From the NCBI GenBank assembly GCA_003497505.1, contig DNNV01000100.1:1-11986 (forward strand): a DNA stretch of 11,986 bases, read 5' to 3'. The notes under the pieces are model-generated. The model searched no databases and was not told the DNA's origin. It was given only the letters and a program-made list of their open reading frames with translations. This DNA is from Clostridiales bacterium. GTDB taxonomy: Bacteria > Bacillota > Clostridia > Tissierellales > Sedimentibacteraceae. Position numbers and translations under genes: made by a program. This document shows positions 1 through 6,091 of this stretch, piece after piece. The first letter of the stretch is position 1. Each line of letters begins with the position of its first letter.

Positions 1-2
1 TG

Positions 3-119
3 GTATCACAAATTAGCGAAGAAACAAAGGCTGATAAAATAAATAAAATCAAAACCAGCCTGGAAAATAACGACTACAAAATAGACGTGAAGGAAATAGT
101 TCGAAATCTGTTGAAATAA
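3..119 (+). CDS. flgM: FlgM, anti-sigma-28 factor (C-terminal part only)
   Basis: This is the last 38 codons of an open frame that enters from the left edge and stops at TAA 117-119. The visible residues include KADKINKIKTSLENNDYKID followed by VKEIVRNLLK, the pattern of the FlgM C-terminal helices (K..KI..I...I..G.Y.VD...IA..ML). In the family this part binds and inhibits the flagellar sigma factor sigma-28 until the hook is complete and FlgM is exported. The position directly before flgN and flgK is the usual one in Bacillus and Clostridia. The start and any promoter lie outside the window. The fragment is short, so the call rests on the C-terminal pattern plus gene order. Confidence 0.85.
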   Translation, partial: VSQISEETKADKINKIKTSLENNDYKIDVKEIVRNLLK

Positions 120-132
120 TATGAGGTAATAT

Positions 133-591
133 ATGAATTCATTATATGACTTGCTTAAAGAAAGTGCTGTATTGTATGAAAATCTTCTAGAGTTGGAACA
201 TGAAAAATACGATGCCGTGGTAAAAGCAGATATAAATGCCCTGGATGTGGTAGTTTCAAGGGAACAGGCCTGTTACATGAAAATGAGAGGCCTTGAGCAG
301 AAGCGTGAGAAGATGCTTGAAGCAATGGGCTTTGGGGGAAAAACTCTCAGTGAAATAGCGGAATTATCTGACGGTGAAAACAGGCCTTGTATGATAGAAA
401 TATGTAAAGAGCTTAAGAGGCAGATTGCGGAAGTAAAAGAAATAAACGATGCAAGCAGGACTATGCTCGAGGTAAGGCTTCACAGAGTGGACAAGGCAAT
501 GAGCATGCTGGGGGAAAAGGAAAACACATACTCCAATAAAGACACTAAGGATAGCGGCGGTAAAAGCCTGATAATTTCCAAGAAAATATAG
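133..591 (+). CDS. flgN: FlgN-family flagellar chaperone
   Basis: A 152-residue, highly charged and mostly helical protein with the FlgN-type pattern: an N-terminal helix with LLKESAVLYENLLELEHEKY, an early 'ALDVVVSREQACYMKMRGLE' helix, then a long region with leucine/methionine heptads to about residue 130 and a polar Ser/Lys-rich tail. FlgN is a cytoplasmic export chaperone that keeps FlgK and FlgL soluble and delivers them to the flagellar export gate. The ATG at 133 follows GAGG at 123-126 with 6 bases between. The gene starts 13 bases after flgM and ends 13 bases before flgK, its expected client. FlgN sequences diverge strongly, so the name rests on fold pattern and synteny more than on residue identity. 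Confidence 0.85.
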   Translation: MNSLYDLLKESAVLYENLLELEHEKYDAVVKADINALDVVVSREQACYMKMRGLEQKREKMLEAMGFGGKTLSEIAELSDGENRPCMIEICKELKRQIAEVKEINDASRTMLEVRLHRVDKAMSMLGEKENTYSNKDTKDSGGKSLIISKKI

Positions 592-604
592 TAAGGAGAA
601 AAGA

Positions 605-2140
605 ATGCTGAGACCAACTTTTTTAGGATATAAAGTGGCTACTAGTGCCATGAAGGTAAACCAGATCACCATGGATGTGGTTGGACAAAATATATCAAAT
701 ATAAATACTACAGGCTATACAAGGCAGCGCCTTGATATAAGCTCTGTTTCCATAAACGCAAGAAATTTAAAATATGGAATGCCGGGATTTACAATAGGTC
801 AGGGGGTTCAGGCAAATGGTGTGAGCCAGTTCAGGGATCCGTTCCTGGATCTTAGATACCGTGTGCAGTCTGCTAAGGCAGGAAGCCAGGAGGTACAGCT
901 TGATGCTCTAAATGATTTGGCAGGAGTGCTTGATGAGACGCTCAAAGATGGAATAGAGGCTCAACTTTCTGACTTGCTTGCACAGTTCCAGACTCTTTCA
1001 ACGAAGCCATCCGATCCTGTTATAGAGGGTGTGGTTAGAACATCAGCACAAATGCTTGCTCAGATGTTCAACAATTATTCACAACAGATAAATACAATTA
1101 AAGAGCAGCAGATGAGCTATCTTGAGGACGGGGCTATCGAAAAGGTGAATCAGCTGATGGCAAACATTGCAAGACTTAATCAGGAAATAAAGGAAAATAA
1201 TATAGCCGGAAACGCTGCACTGGAACTTAATGACGAGAGAAACCTTCTTATAGATGAGCTTTCGGAGTATCTTGATATTGATGTCGTTACAACTCCGGAA
1301 TCCATTGGCGGAGGAAGGACTGTGGACGTACTGTCCATAAAATTAAAAGGCTCCGATGATGGTAGTGGAGAAAATATAAAACTAGTTGATAACAATAAGT
1401 GTGCAAAATTAAACATAGATACTGCAGTCACAGACAAGGTGGCACTGAAGCTTACAGCATTTGATGGAACTACATACAATGATTTTAACTCAAACATTAA
1501 AGGCGGAAAGATTGAGGGATATCTTAAATTCCTGAATGGCAAGGGCGATTTTGCAGCATCAACAGATCCTTTTGAGAGCTCGAAGGGCGTATTGTATTAT
1601 GAAAAAATGATAGATAGCTTAGCAAATAAATTTGCAGAAATTATGAATGAAATCAATGTTGATAAAATACATGGTGAAGATAAACCTTTATTCATAAACA
1701 GGGATACAGGGACTACGGCTGACATCACTGCCGGTAACATTAAAATATCTGATGAATGGGCAAAAGCAACTAAGTCATATATTACAAATACGAATGAGCC
1801 GAAAACGGGCAATGACAGCACAGGCGCTACGGATAACTTGCTGAAGTTTATTGCAGCATTCAGCACAGAATATGATTTTACAGGAATGAAAGGAACTTTT
1901 CAGGAATTTGCGACATATACAATGACAAGGCTTGATTTGCAGATAAAGGACGTTGATACATCATATGCAACATATTCAAACAACAGATATCAGATAGAAT
2001 TTGCGAGGAGCAGCATGTCGTCTGTAGATATGAACGAGGAAGGTGTAAACCTTCTGCAGTTCAGTAAATCCTACAATGCGGCGGCAAAGCTCATGACAAC
2101 GCTGGATGAAATGCTGGAAACACTTATTAACAGGATTTAA
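605..2140 (+). CDS. flgK: FlgK, hook-filament junction protein 1 (HAP1)
   Basis: A 511-residue protein, close to the usual Gram-positive FlgK length (about 500). Residues 2-43 form the D0 rod/hook/filament helix with the signature GQNISNINTTGYTRQR, matching the family's N-I-A-N-x-x-T-x-G-Y-S/T-R-Q. The last 40 residues (NEEGVNLLQFSKSYNAAAKL, then a TLDEMLETLI segment) form the paired C-terminal D0 helix. Between them lies a coiled D1 segment (about 100-210) and a less conserved variable domain. FlgK polymerises at the distal end of the hook and, with FlgL, joins hook to filament. The ATG at 605 has AAGGAG at 593-598. The gene ends 11 bases before flgL, so the two are coupled. No signal peptide is present, as expected for a type III export substrate. 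Confidence 0.97.
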   Translation: MLRPTFLGYKVATSAMKVNQITMDVVGQNISNINTTGYTRQRLDISSVSINARNLKYGMPGFTIGQGVQANGVSQFRDPFLDLRYRVQSAKAGSQEVQLDALNDLAGVLDETLKDGIEAQLSDLLAQFQTLSTKPSDPVIEGVVRTSAQMLAQMFNNYSQQINTIKEQQMSYLEDGAIEKVNQLMANIARLNQEIKENNIAGNAALELNDERNLLIDELSEYLDIDVVTTPESIGGGRTVDVLSIKLKGSDDGSGENIKLVDNNKCAKLNIDTAVTDKVALKLTAFDGTTYNDFNSNIKGGKIEGYLKFLNGKGDFAASTDPFESSKGVLYYEKMIDSLANKFAEIMNEINVDKIHGEDKPLFINRDTGTTADITAGNIKISDEWAKATKSYITNTNEPKTGNDSTGATDNLLKFIAAFSTEYDFTGMKGTFQEFATYTMTRLDLQIKDVDTSYATYSNNRYQIEFARSSMSSVDMNEEGVNLLQFSKSYNAAAKLMTTLDEMLETLINRI

Positions 2141-2151
2141 GGGGTGATACA

Positions 2152-3147
2152 ATGAGAATAACAACGAGTATGATGACGAAGAAATATGTCAGAAATTTAA
2201 ATAAGGCTACAGTTTCATTGGATAAAATACGTGAGCAGGTGGAGACAGGCAGAAAGTATTTCAAGGGCTCTGAAGATCCTGTGTCCGCTATTAAGGCTTA
2301 CAAGTTAAGAAGAGAATACAGGACCGCTGAAATGTATGAAAGAAATATACAGGATGTGGATTCCATATATACCACTGCGGAAACAAACCTGACACAGATA
2401 CATGACAGCATGGAAAAGGTGTACAATTCTTATTTAAAAGGAATAACAGGTACTATGGGCGCTGAGGAAAGAGAGATCATTGCAAAGGAGCTTGAAAATC
2501 TTCAAAAAACTATATTAACTGCACTTAACGGCAAATTTGAAGACAGATATGTGTTCGGAGGGACGAGCAAGGATCAAATTCCGTTTACGGTGGATACAGA
2601 TGGAGACTTGTGCTTCAAAGGCCTTAAATTAAATGATCCTGCAAATAAAACTGAATTTGATAAATTAGTTAATGAAAATATAGATGTGGACTTAGGGCTT
2701 GGCCTTAAGTTTGACGGCAGCGGTAATTTGATTTCTGACACAGTATTTAATGTGTCAATGTCCGGACTTAAGTTCATGGGTTACGGAGAAGACGGTTCAG
2801 GTATGCCGAATGATCTTTATTCTCTCATAGGAGAAATGAAGGAGCAGTTCAGAGACCCGGGCTACTCATTAGATAACATGACTCCATACATAGGGAAATT
2901 TGAGGAACAGAAGAAGCAGGTTCTGGTGAATCTTACGGATATAGGCGCAAAGACAAATTATCTGGATTTTCTGAAGGTTCGCAATGATGATAGCTTGTTT
3001 AATTTGAATGAGAAGCTTGTTGAGGTGGAGCTTGCAGATCCAACTGAGGCGATTACAGAATTCATGATGCAGAGATATTCCTACAATGCAGCTTTGTCAA
3101 TGGGAAATAAAATACTTGAGAACAGTTTCATTGATTTTATGAAATAG
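2152..3147 (+). CDS. flgL: FlgL, hook-filament junction protein 3 (HAP3)
   Basis: A 331-residue flagellin-like protein. The N-terminus has MRITTSMMTKKYVRNLNKA followed by a helix and the motif GRKYFKGSEDPVSAIKAYKL, the FlgL/flagellin 'G.r...pSDDP..a......r' signature (about residues 33-52). The C-terminus has the family pattern MQRYSYNAALSMGNKILENS plus a terminal FIDFM segment. A low-similarity domain at about 130-250 is the outer variable region. FlgL forms the second junction layer between FlgK and the flagellin filament. It is somewhat longer than the roughly 300-residue B. subtilis protein, with the extra length in the middle. The ATG at 2152 is preceded by GGGGTG at 2141-2146, directly after the flgK stop. 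Confidence 0.96.
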   Translation: MRITTSMMTKKYVRNLNKATVSLDKIREQVETGRKYFKGSEDPVSAIKAYKLRREYRTAEMYERNIQDVDSIYTTAETNLTQIHDSMEKVYNSYLKGITGTMGAEEREIIAKELENLQKTILTALNGKFEDRYVFGGTSKDQIPFTVDTDGDLCFKGLKLNDPANKTEFDKLVNENIDVDLGLGLKFDGSGNLISDTVFNVSMSGLKFMGYGEDGSGMPNDLYSLIGEMKEQFRDPGYSLDNMTPYIGKFEEQKKQVLVNLTDIGAKTNYLDFLKVRNDDSLFNLNEKLVEVELADPTEAITEFMMQRYSYNAALSMGNKILENSFIDFMK

Positions 3148-3162
3148 AAAAGAGGTGTTGAT

Positions 3163-3771
3163 ATGATAGGATCACTTTTAGAAATAAAGTCTATTCCAAT
3201 GTCCGTCGAACTCAAGATAAACCATGCGAAGTATGAGATTGCAACAACAAATGCCACATTTGAGATGAGGAGAAGCAAGGGTGGCATTCAAATGGAGATG
3301 AAACCCACCAAGTTAAATATCGATACGATTGAAGCAAGGTATTCTGCAGGAATAAAAAGTGCAATGCGCTCTGTGGAGGACTATGCTAAAAAAGGTATTA
3401 AAGCCGGATATGAAGCAACAGCTGCATATGCAAGGGAAGGCAATCTGATGCTTGATATCGGTATAATGGATGATCCTATTCCTGAATTAGCCATGAGAAG
3501 GTTTTTCAGTGATGTGGAATTCGGTATGGGCTTTATTCCATCCACAGGCCCGGATATTTCATGGGAAATGGGCGGAATATCGATGAGTTTTGAAATGGAT
3601 AAACTTGATTTTGACTGGAATGTGGAAAGACCGATGATAAATTTCATACCAGGCAGTGTTGAGTTTGTGGTTAAAGAATATCCGAGGGTAGAAATAAATT
3701 ATATAGGTACCCCAATTTTTGTACCACCAAGTGCGAATCCTAATTATAAGGAGATAGATACTCTTGTATAA
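3163..3771 (+). CDS. DUF6470 family protein (YviE-like), function unknown
   Basis: A 202-residue protein with no signal peptide or membrane segment. It fits DUF6470, the family of B. subtilis YviE, which lies in the same place between flgL and fliW. The N-terminal half begins LLEIKSIPMSVELKINHAKY, then has an alanine-rich helical stretch at about 60-92. The second half alternates aromatic and hydrophobic residues as in beta strands, and the C-terminus carries a proline-rich motif YIGTPIFVPPSANPNY (about 179-194). The ATG at 3163 has AGAGGTG at 3151-3157. The last 8 bases overlap the TTG start of fliW, which suggests coupled translation. The family is recurrently linked to flagellar junction and checkpoint genes, but I know of no established biochemical role. 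The family call is from pattern and synteny. Confidence 0.8.
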   Translation: MIGSLLEIKSIPMSVELKINHAKYEIATTNATFEMRRSKGGIQMEMKPTKLNIDTIEARYSAGIKSAMRSVEDYAKKGIKAGYEATAAYAREGNLMLDIGIMDDPIPELAMRRFFSDVEFGMGFIPSTGPDISWEMGGISMSFEMDKLDFDWNVERPMINFIPGSVEFVVKEYPRVEINYIGTPIFVPPSANPNYKEIDTLV

Positions 3772-4219
3772 CGAAAAAATGAAAATCACAACGAGAGATT
3801 TTGGAGAAATAGAAGTACAGGAAAATGACATAATTAATTTCATATGCGGAATGTATGGGTTTGAGGATAAAAAAAGCTATGTATTGCTAAAGGATAACCC
3901 TGACGATGATATTATGTTTCTGCAGTCATTGGATGATGTGGAGCTGTCATTTGTTCTCATTGACCCGTATTCTATATTCAGAAACTACAATCCTGATTTG
4001 AATGAAGAGGATTTGGAGGAGCTTGGGGTCGGAGACGGAATAGAGTTGAAGTTTCTCACAATTGCAATAATCAAAGAAGATATAAGAGACTCTGTAGTAA
4101 ATCTGAAAAGCCCTATTGCAATTAATCCGGCTACAAGGACGGCGAAGCAGGTCATACTTCAGAACACTTATCCACTCAGATACGAAATAATGGTAGCTGA
4201 GGAGGGGGGAAAATGTTAG
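3764..4219 (+). CDS. fliW: FliW, flagellar assembly factor and CsrA antagonist (TTG start)
   Basis: A 151-residue protein with the FliW pattern: [11 protein letters not shown] near the N-terminus, then the G-M-Y-G-F-E segment (the family's FpxGlpGFE, here F-I-C-G-M-Y-G-F-E), a central '[18 protein letters not shown]' core, and the C-terminal [20 protein letters not shown] with Y..R. In B. subtilis FliW binds either flagellin or CsrA: free flagellin takes FliW away and CsrA then blocks flagellin translation. I chose the TTG at 3764 because AAGGAG at 3748-3753 lies 10 bases before it. The in-frame ATG at 3779 would be 25 bases away but would give the more family-typical MKITTRDFG start. The gene overlaps the DUF6470 gene by 8 bases and csrA by 7. 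Confidence 0.95.
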   Translation: MYNEKMKITTRDFGEIEVQENDIINFICGMYGFEDKKSYVLLKDNPDDDIMFLQSLDDVELSFVLIDPYSIFRNYNPDLNEEDLEELGVGDGIELKFLTIAIIKEDIRDSVVNLKSPIAINPATRTAKQVILQNTYPLRYEIMVAEEGGKC

Positions 4220-4452
4220 TAATAAAAAGGAAAGTATCGGAATCAATAATGATTGGTGATGATATTGAAATTATTATTTCTGAAATTTCTCAGGATAAGG
4301 TTAAAATAGCAATCAATGCTCCGAAAGATATTAAGATCACGAGAAAAGAATTGGTGGAAACCTGTGAGTTTAATAAGGTTGCTTCGGGAAAAATAAACAA
4401 AAGCAGTCTGAACAATATAAAAAATCAGTTAAAAATCAAGGAAAAAATATAA
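4213..4452 (+). CDS. csrA: CsrA, translational regulator (carbon storage/flagellin control)
   Basis: A 79-residue CsrA. The N-terminus [19 protein letters not shown] matches the family's LVLxRKxGExIxIGddIei. The RNA-contact residues are present: R6 in strand 1 and R44 in the segment [14 protein letters not shown], where family members have G-x-x-A-P-x-x-x-x-x-R-x-E. CsrA dimers bind GGA-containing hairpins over ribosome binding sites; in B. subtilis the target is flagellin mRNA and FliW is the antagonist. The C-terminal tail after residue 50 contains the F-N-K-V-A segment comparable to the N-x-x-A segment of Gram-positive CsrA and ends in a Lys/Asn-rich stretch. The ATG at 4213 lies after a GGAGGGGGG tract inside the end of fliW. 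No flagellin gene follows it in the window. Confidence 0.97.
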   Translation: MLVIKRKVSESIMIGDDIEIIISEISQDKVKIAINAPKDIKITRKELVETCEFNKVASGKINKSSLNNIKNQLKIKEKI

Positions 4453-4523
4453 AAAAAAATTTTTTTATAAGATTTTTGGCTCGTTTTTGTATGGTTTTGT
4501 ATATTCGATTTCAACATATTTAC

Positions 4524-4559
4524 AAACATGGATACTTATGCAATATCCGTGTTTTTTTT
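4524..4559 (+). terminator. Intrinsic terminator of the flgM-csrA operon
   Basis: AAACATGGATA (4524-4534) pairs with TATCCGTGTTT (4544-4554), with one U-G wobble, across a 9-base loop. T residues run without a break from 4552 to 4559, so the last A-U pairs merge with the U tract. It lies 72 bases after the csrA stop, with no gene between. It should end transcription from the late operon before the flgB promoter at 4694. Confidence 0.85.
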
Positions 4560-4693
4560 ATTGAAAAAATCGTGGGATTGACAAGAAAATGGAGAAATGT
4601 TAAAAAATGTACAATTTATATAAATTCATACATTTGTTATCTAAAAATGAATATTAATTCATTACACACATAATACAAAAATGTCAAAAAAGC
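4560..4693 (+). other. AT-rich intergenic segment before the flgB promoter
   Basis: No gene is supported here; a 65-codon frame over 4476-4673 crosses the terminator and resembles nothing. The segment holds a lone TTGACA at 4578-4583 with only a poor -10 (TAAAAA at 4601-4606, 17-base spacer), so a weak second promoter is possible but unproven. A short dyad, TGAAT-ATTA-ATTCA, lies at 4648-4661, 33 bases before the -35 box at 4694, and could be an operator or chance in AT-rich DNA. I see no sigma-28 promoter. Confidence 0.4.
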
Positions 4694-4722
4694 TTGCATT
4701 TTGGAATATCTTCGGGTATAAT
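4694..4722 (+). promoter_or_regulatory. Sigma-A-type promoter of the flgB operon
   Basis: TTGCAT (4694-4699) and a perfect TATAAT (4717-4722) are separated by 17 bases, the optimal spacing for the housekeeping sigma factor. Transcription should begin near 4727-4731. That places the start just upstream of the leader hairpin and the c-di-GMP aptamer, and gives a leader of about 195 bases before the flgB ATG. There is no TG extension upstream of the -10. Confidence 0.85.
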
Positions 4723-4732
4723 AGCCATATGT

Positions 4733-4748
4733 TTCCGGCATGTCGGAA
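4733..4748 (+). other. Short hairpin at the 5' end of the flgB leader RNA
   Basis: TTCCGG (4733-4738) can pair with TCGGAA (4743-4748), with one G-U pair, around the loop CATG. It would sit within a few bases of the predicted transcription start and before the aptamer. 5'-end hairpins often protect leaders from decay, which is my inference here; at six pairs it could also be chance. Confidence 0.4.
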
Positions 4749-4751
4749 TTC

Positions 4752-4834
4752 ATAAGTTTTACGGTAAAACTGTCGAAAGGCAGCGACACAAAACTACAGG
4801 GCCTAAGGAGTAATCTATGGTTGCCAGTTGCAGA
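4752..4834 (+). promoter_or_regulatory. Cyclic di-GMP-I (GEMM-I) riboswitch aptamer
   Basis: The elements of this aptamer class are visible in order. ACGGTAAAAC (4761-4770) corresponds to the GGCAAAC junction. Helix P2, CTGTC/GGCAG (4770-4774/4779-4783), is capped by a GAAA tetraloop (4775-4778). GACACAAAAC follows (4785-4794; consensus GACGCAAAGC). A third helix carries the canonical 11-base GAAA receptor, CCTAAG (4802-4807) with TATGG (4816-4820), and is capped by a GA/TC pair and GTAA loop. Lower pairs are GG/CC (4799-4800/4824-4825) and AACT/AGTT (4792-4795/4826-4829). By alignment with the Vc2 structure from memory, G4763 and C4831 should contact the ligand guanines and A4790 should stack between them. 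The P1 helix is weak. Its place before flgB matches the C. difficile switch. Confidence 0.95.
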
Positions 4835-4881
4835 TAATAATTATATATAACAACGTATATAATTTATTGTGCAACCATGAT
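4813..4881 (+). promoter_or_regulatory. Predicted antiterminator fold of the c-di-GMP riboswitch
   Basis: ATGGTTGC (4817-4824), part of aptamer helix P3, is perfectly complementary to GCAACCAT (4871-4878). Allowing U4816 to bulge extends the pairing to 4813-4815 with 4879-4881. Nested inside is an AT stem, 4836-4847 with 4856-4868, one base (4865) bulged and loop 4848-4855. This fold uses bases needed by both the aptamer (4816-4825) and the terminator (4857-4890), so it can form only when neither is folded. It is the expected ligand-free, transcription-ON state. This is inferred from base pairing only. Confidence 0.75.
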
Positions 4882-4894
4882 AAATTATATTTTT
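4857..4894 (+). terminator. Predicted riboswitch-controlled terminator before flgB
   Basis: ATATAATTTAT (4857-4867) pairs with ATAAATTATAT (4880-4890). The pairing continues inward through U-G, G-U, U-A and G-C to a CAAC tetraloop (4872-4875), giving 15 pairs. Five U residues run 4890-4894, and a second U run lies at 4901-4905. The stem is almost all A-U, so it is weaker than a classic terminator. It ends about 30 bases before the flgB start and competes with the antiterminator for 4857-4878. It should form when c-di-GMP holds the aptamer. Confidence 0.75.
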
Positions 4895-4923
4895 GTACTC
4901 TTTTTGGCCGAAAAGAGGCGGGG

Positions 4924-5313
4924 ATGAAGATTTTTAACAATACAAACTTAAACATTCTTAATAGGGGCTTAGACGGTCTATGGCTCAGACAACAAATCAC
5001 AATGGAAAACATAGCAAACTATTCTACGCCAGGCTACAAAAGCAAATTTGTGGATTTTGAAACTATGTTAAAAGCAAATTTGGATGGCTCAAGCGAACAA
5101 ACCACATCAGAAATTAACGAACAAATTAAATCCAGCAGTATTATAGTAAAAGAGAATAAAGATCAATCCTTGAGGCTTGACGGAAACAATGTTGACAGAG
5201 AAAAGGAAAACCTGCAGCTTGCAAAAACACAACTGCAATACATGTATACCGTAACTGAGGTTAATTCGTATTTTTCAAAATTGAAATCCGTAATTTCAGA
5301 AGGTAAAAAATAA
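4924..5313 (+). CDS. flgB: FlgB, flagellar proximal rod protein
   Basis: A 129-residue protein, typical for FlgB. The D0 helix has LNILNRGLDGLWLRQQITME and then NIANYSTPGYKSK (about 29-41), the rod-protein N-I-A-N-x-x-T-P-G-Y signature. The C-terminal helix QLAKTQLQYMYTVTEV is also typical. FlgB forms the lowest part of the rod together with FliE, FlgC and FlgF/G. I start it at the ATG at 4924 because it follows AAGAGG (4913-4918) by 5 bases and gives the family N-terminus. Longer in-frame starts would lie inside the riboswitch. It is the first gene of the early operon and is controlled by the leader described at 4727-4923. Confidence 0.96.
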   Translation: MKIFNNTNLNILNRGLDGLWLRQQITMENIANYSTPGYKSKFVDFETMLKANLDGSSEQTTSEINEQIKSSSIIVKENKDQSLRLDGNNVDREKENLQLAKTQLQYMYTVTEVNSYFSKLKSVISEGKK

Positions 5314-5326
5314 TAGGAGGTAGTGT

Positions 5327-5758
5327 ATGTCTTTTTTGCAATCCTTAAATATCAGCGGATCGGGGCTTACAGCTCAAAGGCTGAGAATGGATATTATATC
5401 CGAAAATATAGCTAATATTGATACTACAAGGACAGAAAACGGGGATCCCTACAGAAGAAAGATGGTAGTGCTTTCGTCAACGTCAGGCTTCAGAAACATG
5501 ATGATTAAGAATATAAGCGACTATGAAGCTGATGGAGTTGAGGTTACAGAGATATTGGAAGATCCAGGCGAATTTAAGCTTTCTTATGATCCGGAGCATC
5601 CTGATGCAGATGAAAATGGGTTTGTCAGACTGCCCAATGTAGATTCTCTCAAGGAAACAATTGATATGATGGAATCCTACAGAGCGTATCAGGCGAATCT
5701 TGCAGCATTGAATACAATGAAGCAAATGGCAGCCAAAGCATTGGAAATCGGGAGGTAA
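5327..5758 (+). CDS. flgC: FlgC, flagellar proximal rod protein
   Basis: A 143-residue rod protein. The N-terminus has MSFLQSLNISGSGLTAQRLR, then ENIANIDTTRTENGDPYRRK (about 26-45), the FlgC form of the N-I-A-N motif with the added P-Y-R-R-K segment. The C-terminus has PNVDSLKETIDMMESYRAYQ followed by ANLAALNTMKQMA, where the family has V-N-x-x-x-E-M-x-D-M-I-x-A-x-R-x-Y-Q-A-N. FlgC assembles with FlgB in the proximal rod across the cell wall. The ATG at 5327 has a strong AGGAGG (5315-5320). It begins 13 bases after flgB and ends 2 bases before fliE. Confidence 0.97.
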   Translation: MSFLQSLNISGSGLTAQRLRMDIISENIANIDTTRTENGDPYRRKMVVLSSTSGFRNMMIKNISDYEADGVEVTEILEDPGEFKLSYDPEHPDADENGFVRLPNVDSLKETIDMMESYRAYQANLAALNTMKQMAAKALEIGR

Positions 5759-5760
5759 GT

Positions 5761-6060
5761 ATGTTTATTGAACCGATTCAGCCAATTAAAAGTTTAAACC
5801 AAACGGGTGAAGTAAATAAAGCTGCAAATCAGAAGAGTGAAATTTCGTTTAAATCAATCTTTGATGATGCACTTCAAAATTACGTTGAAGCGGAAGCTAA
5901 GGTTGACGAAGACATATACAAGCTTTCGGTTGGCGAAAGCGATGATTTGCACAGTCTTATGATAAATACAAGAAAATCCGAGATGTCTTTGGATTTACTT
6001 ATACAACTCAGAAACAAAGCGTTAGATGCATATAATGAAATAATGCGTATGGGAGTATAG
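5761..6060 (+). CDS. fliE: FliE, MS-ring to rod adaptor
   Basis: A 99-residue protein, the usual FliE size. A disordered polar N-terminus (MFIEPIQPIKSLNQTGEVN) is followed by the conserved SFKSIFDDAL, the D-L-H-S-L-M-I-N motif and the C-terminal RNKALDAYNEIMRMGV, matching the family's vRnkvvdAYqeImrMqv. FliE is the first exported rod component and anchors the rod to the FliF ring. The ATG at 5761 follows GGAGG at 5751-5755, which lies inside the end of flgC, so the two genes are likely coupled. A 31-base gap separates it from fliF. Confidence 0.97.
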   Translation: MFIEPIQPIKSLNQTGEVNKAANQKSEISFKSIFDDALQNYVEAEAKVDEDIYKLSVGESDDLHSLMINTRKSEMSLDLLIQLRNKALDAYNEIMRMGV

Positions 6061-6091
6061 CAGAATTCTCATACAATATCAGGAGCTATAA

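Noticed and set aside
4449..4468. AT palindrome (A9 next to T7) just after csrA as a terminator
   Set aside because: The arms leave almost no loop and have no G-C pairs. The hairpin at 4524-4559 is a much better terminator.
4578..4606. TTGACA-17-TAAAAA as a second promoter
   Set aside because: The -35 is perfect but the -10 matches only 4 of 6, and no gene or structured RNA begins between it and the better promoter at 4694. It is kept only as a possibility.
4476..4673. 65-codon frame between csrA and the flgB promoter
   Set aside because: It runs through the terminator hairpin and U tract, has no ribosome binding site that fits, and its composition is that of AT-rich non-coding DNA.
4771..4777. 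TGTCGAA, a match to the Spo0A box
   Set aside because: It is the P2 stem and GAAA tetraloop of the aptamer, so the match is explained by RNA structure, and it lies downstream of the transcription start.
4828..4923. 32-codon N-terminal extension of flgB from a TTG at 4828
   Set aside because: It would start inside the aptamer and translate the riboswitch terminator. The ATG at 4924 has a ribosome binding site and gives the normal FlgB N-terminus.
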